A stretch of 64,000 nt of DNA from Pirellulaceae bacterium. GTDB taxonomy: Bacteria; Planctomycetota; Planctomycetia; Pirellulales; Pirellulaceae. Every line of letters begins with the position of its first letter. Position 1 is the stretch's first letter. Shown here piece after piece: positions 19,338 through 27,400 of this stretch. Below the pieces are notes generated by a model. That model was not told the origin of the DNA. It ran no database searches and worked only from the letters and a program-made list of their open reading frames with translations. The DNA is taken from NCBI GenBank assembly GCA_019636375.1, contig JAHBXS010000001.1:496001-560000 (forward strand). The letters are read 5' to 3'. The position numbers and the translations under genes were made by a program.

Positions 19338-19565
19338 TTATAGGCGGGCGGCAAGTATCGCCACGACTTCCCCTTCTTCAGCATGACGCCCTAACGCTTT
19401 TTTGGAAAACACAAGGTTTTCGTCAAGCGATACTTCGAAGACTCCTCCAGAGGACTTCACAAGTTCGGGTTCAATCTTGAATTTTTGGACGATCTCTTCC
19501 GCCAAACTGGCGGCTCGTGGGAGGTAATTTCACTGCCCGCAATACTCGATCCGAATTTTGCTCAT
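19338..19565 (-). CDS. SelW-like (Rdx family) selenoprotein with in-frame UGA
   Basis: Starting at ATG 19565, preceded by AAGGAG at 8 bp, the frame encodes 75 residues if the TGA at 19530-19532 is read as selenocysteine. The N-terminus reads MSKIRIEYCGQ, then U at residue 12, giving the CxxU redox motif C9-G-Q-U12. The rest matches the SelT/SelW/SelH family: PRAASLAEEIVQKF, SSGGVFEVSLDENLVFSKK and GRHAEEGEVVAIL, ending at a TAA. Family members carry CxxC or CxxU at this position and act as small thioredoxin-fold reductases. A hairpin suitable as a bacterial SECIS follows the UGA. The gene lies 26 bp after mntR on the same strand, so the two are probably co-transcribed. The alternative is a recent nonsense mutation of a Cys codon; the otherwise perfect frame argues against decay. 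Confidence 0.85.
19499..19513 (-). promoter_or_regulatory. Candidate SECIS hairpin
   Basis: On the minus strand CCGCCA-GTT-TGGCGG forms a perfect 6-bp stem with a three-base loop beginning with G. It starts 16 bases after the UGA and puts its loop about 22 bases downstream. Bacterial SECIS elements are stem-loops at this distance, with a G/U-containing apical loop bound by SelB. It is read through as codons of the same gene. The fold is seen directly; its function is inferred. Confidence 0.55.
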
Positions 19566-19591
19566 GAGCCTGCTCCTTCTAAGAAATGTTA

Positions 19592-20026
19592 TTATTGTTT
19601 TTGTTGATCTGGCGATTGATTCGCTACAAAGTCTCGCATCAAATCGAGCGTTTTTTTGCTCACGTGATGCTCGATGCCTTCCGAGTCGACCGCCGCCGTT
19701 TGAGGGTCCAAACCCAAGGCGATCAAGAAATCATACACAATTTCATGACGCATTTTCGACTCGGAAGCCAAGCGTCGGCCTTTTGGCGTCAACTCAATGG
19801 GGTAATAGGGCCGAGTGGTCAACAATCCGGAAGTTTGAAGTCGCTTGACGATTCTCGACACGGTCACGTGGGTAACTCCGAACCGCTCCGTCAAATCGGC
19901 GACCCGGCAAACCTGCTTGGCATCTAAAATGTCCGCGATTGCCTCGACGTAGTCTTCGGCCGTCTCGGAAGCATGATCGCGTCGGGTTCGTTGATGCGGG
20001 TCAGATGGGATTTCTTGATTCGGCAC
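19592..20026 (-). CDS. mntR: MntR-type manganese-responsive DtxR-family repressor
   Basis: The 144-residue DtxR/MntR family regulator has a winged helix (VADLTERFGVTHVTVSRIVKRL) and a dimerisation/metal domain, without the SH3-like third domain. All six metal ligands known from Bacillus subtilis MntR are present with identical spacing: D25, E28, H94, E116, E119 and H120. It should repress manganese uptake genes, or activate efflux, when Mn2+ is bound. No transporter gene is adjacent in this window. The N-terminal 20 residues are a variable extension. The next gene downstream is the SelW-like selenoprotein, 26 bp away. Confidence 0.92.
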   Translation of the reverse strand: MPNQEIPSDPHQRTRRDHASETAEDYVEAIADILDAKQVCRVADLTERFGVTHVTVSRIVKRLQTSGLLTTRPYYPIELTPKGRRLASESKMRHEIVYDFLIALGLDPQTAAVDSEGIEHHVSKKTLDLMRDFVANQSPDQQKQ

Positions 20027-20076
20027 GGGCGGTTTTGGTTCCTGTCGAGAGATTTTTTGGTCGCAACGATTTGGTA

Positions 20077-20095
20077 CCGTTCACGGAATGAACGG
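20077..20095. repeat. CCGTTCAC palindrome, copy 1
   Basis: CCGTTCAC-GGA-ATGAACGG is a near-perfect palindrome followed by CTACGAAGCC. The same motif with the same type of flank occurs at 20502. From memory, CCGTTCAC..GTGAACGG palindromes are frequent in intergenic DNA of Rhodopirellula-type planctomycetes. Confidence 0.8.
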
Positions 20096-20501
20096 CTACG
20101 AAGCCTTTCAATTCACAAAAAGGCAGCCACACCGTTGGGGCATGACTCGGCAAATTGTTTGCTTGTGTGAATCGCTAAAACGGGAAACGGTATTGTTCCA
20201 ACCTCGATCCCGTGAACGACAACAATGATTTTAATCGATTCTGTCGCCAAGGCGAATATGAAAAATTCGGCGCCAATTCAACATAAATAACGGACACTTG
20301 CCAATAAACACCTGCGGCATATTCGAGGGACTCGTCGGATTCAATTACCGCATCGAGCGACCATTCGTATCAGCCGGCGTCAAGCTCGCAGGCCAATTCA
20401 GGCCCTTCCGCTGGCCCATGCCGCGACCTGGAGTACCGCAAACCGAGCGGACGGTGGATCGACTCGACCTCCTCTGCCAGTTGAGCTTCGACAATTGGCA
20501 A

Positions 20502-20520
20502 CCGTTCACAGAGTGAACGG
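20502..20520. repeat. CCGTTCAC palindrome, copy 2
   Basis: CCGTTCACAGAGTGAACGG forms a stem of eight pairs with a three-base loop and is followed by CCACGTAGCTTTT. It shares core and flanking positions with the copy at 20077, indicating a repeat family and not chance. Confidence 0.8.
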
Positions 20521-20677
20521 CCACGTAGCTTTTCACTCCGTAATTGTTATCAAAATTTCGCTGATAGTGGGTTGCGGGAGGATGTAGGGTTCGGGTAGTT
20601 CGTCGTTCGATGAATTGTCGAATGAGTTGCGCCATTAGGAGTAGGCATGGCAGATTTTTTCGGGCGCATCTGCGAAC

Positions 20678-20728
20678 CGCTCGCCCTAGCAGCGACCGAT
20701 GCGGGCGAAGCCGTACGAGGGGCGAGCG
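20678..20728. repeat. CGCTCGCCC inverted repeat
   Basis: Nine-base arms CGCTCGCCC and GGGCGAGCG enclose about 33 bases. It lies 60 bp past the end of the eight-gene operon and could terminate it. No second copy was noticed in the window. Confidence 0.6.
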
Positions 20729-20788
20729 AAATAGTGTGCGGCAAAAAAATTGGTTGGGACGTAGGTTAGTATTCAAAGGAGACGAGGG

Positions 20789-22072
20789 TCAGTTTTGGTC
20801 GGGAGGTTCGGACGATGGAGGAGGATTCGAGAGGAGGGAGAGGGAGAGGAGGAGGGGTTCGAGTTGGCGGTAGTATTCTTCGGGGGGGAGATTGGGTTTG
20901 AGGCGGATCAGGGATTCGATTTCTAATTCAAGTCGGGAGCGTTCGGATTGTTGCTCGGCGGTGAGGGTCTCGGATTGGGCGGGATTGGCAATGAAGAACT
21001 GATGGGCGCGGGGGCCGTCGGGTTCGGTGCCGTCGCGGGAACGACCGACGACGCGAATGCCAGTAAACCAAGCAGCAGAAGTCCCGCGTCCGTCACCATT
21101 GTCGTCGATCAAGGCGTGTTCCGTGGCCAGTCGCGAGTCGGAATCGTAGAACTCTTGAGTGCGACGCGCGGCCAACAAAAACGCTTCCAAAAGTGAAATG
21201 CTGCCGTCCTTGTCCAGGTCCGCTTGGGGATCGCGGACCGAGTCGGCGAGAAATTGTCCAAAACGAGTCACGTTGGTTTCCGCTCCGCTTTTCGTGGCGG
21301 TGACCACGACTCGATTTTTGCGCGATAGATTTTTGAGCATCCCGCCACTGGCCGAGGCGGTGTTGATGATCACAACGGGGAGTTCGCTGGGTAACTCCTC
21401 AAGCCAGCCAGCCAATTCAGCTCCAGAAAAATCGGGACCAACCAAATTGAACTTGGCGGTCCGGCCATCGAAGGTCCCGTGCCCGATCAAAACCACCCAC
21501 AGTTCATGGATGTCAGAACTGGCGACCTCGCGAAGCGTCTCAACAAGGCGGTCTCGGTCGGTTGTTGGCGTTTCATTTTCTATACCTTTCGCGGCTGCGA
21601 TGACGACTCGTTCGGCGAAGGAATCGAGCCTGCCCGATTCTGATTCGGTCAATCCTGAATCAGCGGATTCTGATGGGGCGGGGATATCTGTTCCGCGATT
21701 TTTTGTGGTGGCGTCATTCGAAATCGTAGAGTTCAAGACTTCATCGCCATCTTCGCTTTGTTCGTCCAACGAAACCGTAGGTTTAATCGTGATCAAGCGA
21801 AAACTGTTTTCGAGGGCCGCTTTTTCCCAGATGGCGGTTTGTTTCAAAAACGACTCGCCGTATTCCGATTTCCCCGCTGCACCGACGACGACCAACATCG
21901 TCCGCTGAGGATTGTCGGGTTTTGTGTTTGAAGTATCAGAGTTCGCGTCTAAGGTGGAATCAGCCGTCGCCTCGGGTATCGCCGTTTGCTCAGTTTGCTG
22001 AGCCGTAGATGGTACCGAAAGCAAACCGATAGCCAGAATCAAAAGGAGTCTTGCTAAATATCGTCCAATCAT
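20789..22072 (-). CDS. Exported caspase/C13-fold protein lacking the catalytic Cys
   Basis: The 427-residue protein has a signal peptide (1-24) and an acidic, disordered stretch (about 26-150). A caspase/legumain-like domain follows: the strand ELWVVLIGHGT with the His-Gly motif (H198), and the strand PVVIINTASASGG, where active peptidases have the catalytic Cys. Here Ala or Ser stands there, so proteolysis is unlikely. Further on is an EF-hand-like loop DLDKDGSISLLE (285-296) and a second DDNGDG loop, suggesting Ca2+ binding. The start MIGRYLARLL at 22072 is chosen because its ATG overlaps the TGA of the upstream gene by 4 bp. It is the last gene of the MoxR/VWA operon, and probably a periplasmic scaffold or adaptor for the other products. 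Confidence 0.8.
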   Translation of the reverse strand: MIGRYLARLLLILAIGLLSVPSTAQQTEQTAIPEATADSTLDANSDTSNTKPDNPQRTMLVVVGAAGKSEYGESFLKQTAIWEKAALENSFRLITIKPTVSLDEQSEDGDEVLNSTISNDATTKNRGTDIPAPSESADSGLTESESGRLDSFAERVVIAAAKGIENETPTTDRDRLVETLREVASSDIHELWVVLIGHGTFDGRTAKFNLVGPDFSGAELAGWLEELPSELPVVIINTASASGGMLKNLSRKNRVVVTATKSGAETNVTRFGQFLADSVRDPQADLDKDGSISLLEAFLLAARRTQEFYDSDSRLATEHALIDDNGDGRGTSAAWFTGIRVVGRSRDGTEPDGPRAHQFFIANPAQSETLTAEQQSERSRLELEIESLIRLKPNLPPEEYYRQLEPLLLSLSLLSNPPPSSEPPDQN

Positions 22073-24456
22073 GGCAACCCTTTCCAGCGACGAAGTCCCC
22101 ATTCAGCAATCAGGCAGCCGATGGCGGTCCAAAAAAGAAACGGGGCATGCCACCAGGGGTGGACTTTGGTTTCCGTCACCATCGCTTCGGTTACAGGAAC
22201 CGCACGACAGAACGAGTCGAGCTCTCGCGGTTCCACGATTCGCCCTCCGCTGGCCTGGGCGAGTCGCTCCAAAAATTCTTGGTTCGCATTCAATTGCGTC
22301 AATTCTTGTACAAGCGGTTGAGCAACCCAGCCGGTTGTTCGCGTCCCCAAGTCGGCTCCGTCTGGCCCAGTGGCTGTCCACTCGATGCGGAAGGGACCGG
22401 ACTGTTTGGGAGTGTATTCCAGCTCGTAAACTCCAGGCTCTTGATCGTGCGGGAGTGCGGTCAAATCTAGGAAACTCGTTGATCGTGCAGTATCAACATT
22501 GGTTGCATCGGGAGATGTCGTTGTGTTGCCGGTTTGGATGGGAATGATTCGGGCCATGACGCGAGCGTTGTCGAGGGGGGCAAATTTTTCGTTACGCAGG
22601 ACGACTCGACTTCGCAGGGTCGTCAAATCGTCTTGTTTGATTTGTACTTCAAAACGTTGCGGCACATCGGCGACCATCCAGCGGTGGAGTTGACGCCAGA
22701 ACTTGGGCAAATCTCCTGATTCGGGTTTCCGCATTTGCCAGCGCCACAGATCGCCGATCATTAGGGCCGCCGAATGCCCCTTGCCGAACTTTTGCACCAC
22801 GAGCCCCGGAGCAAGTGACTGGTCATCCCCCCGCAAGCTGGCCAGAACGGTTGCTCCCGGTTTGACCAAGCTGGCTGGGCTGACAACTTCAAACGGCGGC
22901 ATCCCGGCCAAGCGGGTTTGCTCTTGGGCCTCCGTCGCGCGGAGTCGCGTCCATGGTTGCAGCCAGCCGTCGCGCGTCAGTTCCATCGTGTATTGCATTC
23001 GAGAGTTGACCGGTTCGTTGCGATCGAGATAAATCGGCAGCATTTGGCCGATCGGTGTCCGACCGTAGCGTCCGTTGTCGAAAGTTCCAAGTCCCCCCAA
23101 CATTAGCAACGTCCCCCCACGCTCGCTGACGAACTGTTGCACCAACGAATGCTGATCGGGGGTAAAACAATCGGCTTCAATGTCGTCCAGAATCACGGCA
23201 CTGAATTGATAGAGTTGCTCGGCGGTCGTGGGGAACTTTCGATCCAACTCAGCGGCCAGTTCATGATCGGCGGGGAGCGAAATCACAACCGCTTCGTCGT
23301 AGCTCGCCGCGTCGTCTTCGTCGAGGTTGTTGAAGCCCCTGAACAGCGGATTGGTGGACTCGCCGATTCGCCCGCGAAATGAAAACTTCGGCTCGCGATT
23401 GGCGACACGGATGAGCTTGACCAGATCAAGTTCGTCGTCTTCTTCCACAGCACGATGCAAAAACTTTAGTTCCCAGTTGGGGCGACCGGAAACATAAAGA
23501 ATGCGATAGGGGCCTTGGCTGCGGTCGACCGCAAACATCCGCTGGTTGTTGATCAGTGTCGCTTCGCCATCGTCGGCAAGGGAGGGTTGGTTCTCGGCGG
23601 CCTTGCGGCGGGCTCGAACCGAATAGAAATGCGGGCCGGTACCGAGTGGGCGGTCTTCGAAGCGCACGGCAAACCGTTTGTTGTCCTGGACTCCGGCGAC
23701 AGATTCGGTTTTTAGAATGTCACCGGCCAAGTTCAAGAGTTCAACGACAACGGTTTCTCCGGCAAGGCCCTGTGCCTCAAGCTCCGCGACGATCGTGACG
23801 GGAGCGGCTTCGAAATTCGTCTCGCTGACCGTGAGGTTGCGGATCGTTAAATCCCGACCGATTGGTCCCGCGATTCGCACGGGATAAATCGGAAAATCGA
23901 AAGAAGGGGGGAGTTGATCGGGATCGGTCAGATTTCCGTCGGTGAAGAGCAGCAATCCGCCAACCGATTTGCCTTGGAGACGCTGCTGCAAAGATGTAAG
24001 GGCCGCGCCCAAATCGCTCGCCGTGTCGAAGTCCTCGTTGGCTTCGAATGCATTCACGGACCTTAGAGCATTTCCAAAATAGTAGCGTCGGAAGTCGAAA
24101 GCGTCATCCAATGCGGCCTGCCAATCGACTCGGTCGTTGACGATCTTCTGAACGGCTTCTGTGCGGGTCTCGTTGCGTTGAAGTGTATCGCGAACGTCCA
24201 GACTTTGGCTGCGATCAATCAAAGCGACGAAGACATTGGCTTCCTTGACGGGGACTTGCTCGCGGTACGCCGGTTCCAGCAAGCAACAGACGAGCAGCCC
24301 GACCCCTAAGAGTTTCAGCCCCCAAGTTGCTAACCGCAGATTCCAGCTTGCCGGTGCGGAGAACGAAGCCCACGCGGCAGCCAGTCCCGCAATAGCGAGC
24401 AGGAGCAACGCAGGAGCGAGCCAAGTCGTCGAGGTCCAAAAGTCAGGCCACGTCAT
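22069..24456 (-). CDS. Membrane protein with VWA-like and amidotransferase-like domains
   Basis: The 795-residue protein starts at ATG 24456, overlapping the previous stop by 4 bp; a longer in-frame start at 24633 would run deep into the upstream gene. Two N-terminal membrane helices (about 10-65) are followed by a VWA-like domain with the MIDAS-type DRSQS in FVALIDRSQSLDVRD. Next come a beta-sandwich region and a class-I-glutamine-amidotransferase-like domain (ILYVSGRPNWELKFLHRAV and the FVSERGGTLLMLGG strand-turn). A membrane segment stands at the C-terminus (WWHAPFLFWTAIGCLIAEWGLRRW). This architecture recurs beside BatA-like proteins in planctomycete MoxR operons. Its role is unknown; it is probably membrane-bound with large periplasmic domains. 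Confidence 0.8.
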   Translation of the reverse strand: MTWPDFWTSTTWLAPALLLLAIAGLAAAWASFSAPASWNLRLATWGLKLLGVGLLVCCLLEPAYREQVPVKEANVFVALIDRSQSLDVRDTLQRNETRTEAVQKIVNDRVDWQAALDDAFDFRRYYFGNALRSVNAFEANEDFDTASDLGAALTSLQQRLQGKSVGGLLLFTDGNLTDPDQLPPSFDFPIYPVRIAGPIGRDLTIRNLTVSETNFEAAPVTIVAELEAQGLAGETVVVELLNLAGDILKTESVAGVQDNKRFAVRFEDRPLGTGPHFYSVRARRKAAENQPSLADDGEATLINNQRMFAVDRSQGPYRILYVSGRPNWELKFLHRAVEEDDELDLVKLIRVANREPKFSFRGRIGESTNPLFRGFNNLDEDDAASYDEAVVISLPADHELAAELDRKFPTTAEQLYQFSAVILDDIEADCFTPDQHSLVQQFVSERGGTLLMLGGLGTFDNGRYGRTPIGQMLPIYLDRNEPVNSRMQYTMELTRDGWLQPWTRLRATEAQEQTRLAGMPPFEVVSPASLVKPGATVLASLRGDDQSLAPGLVVQKFGKGHSAALMIGDLWRWQMRKPESGDLPKFWRQLHRWMVADVPQRFEVQIKQDDLTTLRSRVVLRNEKFAPLDNARVMARIIPIQTGNTTTSPDATNVDTARSTSFLDLTALPHDQEPGVYELEYTPKQSGPFRIEWTATGPDGADLGTRTTGWVAQPLVQELTQLNANQEFLERLAQASGGRIVEPRELDSFCRAVPVTEAMVTETKVHPWWHAPFLFWTAIGCLIAEWGLRRWKGLP

Positions 24457-27400
24457 TCGCCAATCCCCAACTCTTGATAGTAGCGTTGCACCGCTTTTTG
24501 GTACTCCGCTGGAACGGGATCGCGGTCGAGCGGGATGGCAAGTTTTTCGCCCGACTTTTTTAAGAGCTCTTGCCGCACTCGGTTTTGCAATTGCTGCAAC
24601 GGTTGCATGACTCGCAGCCGAGCCAAATCCCAAGTCGGTGGCGGTGAATTTCGGTCGCGGAGTTCACGGCGAAATTCACGGGCGGCATTGCGAATTCGCG
24701 CGGCATCTTGGCGAAGCTCATTATCAGTGATCATTTCCTCGACATCTCTAAGTCGATCCAGCCATTCACGAAACTCCTCTCCCGATAGCGGGTTGACTTC
24801 GCGAGTGTTGCGCCCCATGCGGCGATTGGGATCACCGGACCAGTCTCGATCAAGATTGAAGTCGCCCTCGGCATCGTCCGTCAAGGAGCGTCGTTGTCGG
24901 TCGGTGGTTGGCTCGTTGGTGGTTGGCCGGTCGGAGGTTGGCTCGTTGGGGCGTTGATCGCCGCGAGCGTCGTTCCCTCCGCGAGGCGAGTCCGCCAAAC
25001 GCTCGCCGTCTTGAGTCCCTTCGCCTTGGTTTGTGTCCGATTCACCCGGTTGGCCTTGTCCTGCCAGGCGATTTGGATTGGATTCGTCGTTTGATTCCGA
25101 GGCGGTGCGCCCTCCGCTAGGTTGCGATGAGGGTTCGCCGTTACCGTCGCCCCGTTCGTCAGTTTCGGCGGCATTTCCGGAACGAGCGAGTTGAGGACTC
25201 TCTTCCGCCTGATCTCCAGCCTCCCCAGAATCCCGCGATTCAGCGGCCGTAGGGTCGTTGCGTTCGATTTCGGAGGCGAGATCGCGCTGGAGTCGTTCGA
25301 GTTCCCGTTCGGCGCGGCGTAAACGTTCGGCGTCGTCTCCTAAAACCCTTTCGCTCGCCCGATCGATTCCGTCTCGCAGGTTATCGATGGATTCGCGAGC
25401 TTGGTCGGCTTGGCGAGTCGCATCGCGTTGCCAGCCCCGTTCCCAAGCCCGTGCGGCTGACTGCAAGTCCTCTGCTGGTTCCTCTTGTTGCGATTGCCGG
25501 AAGGTCTCGTAAAGTTGGTCCGCCAGCAGTGGTTCAGTTTGTTCCGAGCGTTCAATGGTCTCGCGCATGGAACGTTGCAGGTCGTTGAGGCGGTCCACTT
25601 GTTGTCGCAGTTCATTGCCGATGTCGCTGGCAGGGGCATCGTCGCGAAGGGTTGGCGTTTCTGTACGCGGGGTTTCGGGGTTGAGCATTTGACGTGTGAG
25701 GTCCTGCTGGCGCTCGGCCAACTCGCGAGCGGCGTTGCGCATTTGCTCCATTTCTTCTTGGAACTGATTGGCAGAACGGCGTTGGAATTCCTCGCGGAGT
25801 TCCTCGAGCTGTCTTTGGGCTCGTTCCCCTTCGGCGGCAGCGCGGGAAAGTTGAGAGTTTTCGAGAGCCTCGGTACTGCGTTGGATGTTCTCGCGGGCCT
25901 CCTCAAGCTGCCGGGCTTCGTCGGACATCTGTTGTTGGTTCTGTTCGTTTTGCATCCGGTCGCGAAGTTCGTCGCTGTCGCGGAGGATTTGCTGTTGTTC
26001 TTCTTGAAGTCGTTTCAGGCGATTTTCGATTTCGGTGCGTTCCTCGTCGGAAGCCATTTCGAGTTCCGTTTGGAGTTGTTGAATTTGTTGGTTGAGGTCC
26101 AATTGACGTTGAGCGAGTTCGCGGAGTCGATTGAGGACTTGGCGGTTCTCGCGGGCCTCGGCGGATTCGGGGTCGGTTGGCGTCGTCGCTTCTTCGTAAG
26201 GATTGTCGTCCCGGTCCATTTCAAGTTGCTGCATTTGCGGCGTGTTGTTCGCTTGATTGGCCTGATTGTTTTGCATCTGTTGCTGGTTCATCTGAACCAT
26301 TTCATGTTCGCGGGCTCGGAGGCGGAGGAGGTTTTGATAGGCCGCTTGTTCTGCGGTGAGTGCGGAAGTCAGGAGTTGGGGGTCGCCCGCAGAAGCCGCT
26401 TGTTGGAGCAGGTCGGCTGCCCGATCCATGTTTTGCAAGACTTGGTCGAGGTAACTCCGCGAGCGTAGGTCCTGGATTTGTTCGACCAAGCCTTCTGCCA
26501 ACTCACGAGCCTCGGCTTGCGATTGAGCGACCAGATTCGTGTCTTCTGAAAACCCCGCAGAAACCGGCAGACGCGATTCACGGCGGATCAAGTTCCACGT
26601 GGCGGCGATGATTTGCTTTTGAGTCTCGGCAAGGTTGCCAGCGGCCTGACCAGCCTCGCTTTCTCCTTGCCCCGACGATTGGTTTTGCATTTGTTGGGCG
26701 GTTGGTGGTTGCCCTACACGGTAGATTTCGTCGAAGGGACGAACTTCGATGAAATAAATATCGCTCATCGTGCGACGCAAGTTGCCGGCAGAATCGAGGT
26801 CTTCGGCCCAAAAATAATAAGTCAACAAATCGTCTTCATCAACGCTAAGGTCCTCCAGGTAGAGCACAAACGGATGCTCGGTTTTGGTTTTCGCAGGGAG
26901 GCGTGAACCCAAAACGACCTCGCTCGTCGATTCTCCATTGATCGACCAAGCCAATCCAGCTTGTTCGATGCCGAAATCGTCCCAAGTTTCTGCGAGCAAG
27001 GGGACCTCTTCGAGCGGCGATGCCGCGATGTCCCGACCCGGAATTTTGACAGCGATTCGCGGGATCTGATTGGAGTTGACGGTGATGATGAGGAGCGGTG
27101 GGAATCGGTTGACGCGGTTTTCGTGGTCGTAGATTTTCACCTCGTAACGTTGCGACTCCACCAACGGAAACGAAACGGTGTACAGATTTTGAGTGACATC
27201 CTCGACTTCGAGAGGGATCGGCGGATGGCCTTGAGAAATCAACTCGCCGTGAGAGAGAGGTTTGTTTGTTTGCAGACGAAAGGTCGCGACAGTCCCTTCG
27301 ACAGCGGCCACTCGCCGCACATCTTTGATAAAGGCCGTCGAGGTTTGCGCGAAATCCGGATATTTAAGTTCGGCGTCGATTCGTTTAACTTCCGGATACT

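Larger units (their letters stand above)
20027..20788. other. Repeat-rich intergenic region upstream of mntR
   Basis: This 762-bp gap separates mntR from the end of the MoxR/VWA operon. It contains two near-identical palindromes (20077-20095 and 20502-20520) and a third hairpin (20678-20728). Short frames on both strands have no motifs or binding sites and are not called. The mntR promoter should lie near 20027-20100, close to the first palindrome. Confidence 0.5.

Noticed and set aside
24457..24633. N-terminal extension of the VWA-amidotransferase-like protein
   Set aside because: It would overlap the upstream gene by about 180 bp and is basic and low-complexity. The ATG overlapping the TGA at 24453-24456 matches the other junctions of the operon.
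25485..26468. 327-codon plus-strand frame
   Set aside because: It is antisense to the Gln/Glu/Arg-rich coiled coil of the DUF4175-like gene. Biased codons (CAG, GAG, CGC) leave the opposite frame open, and the product has no motif or ribosome binding site.
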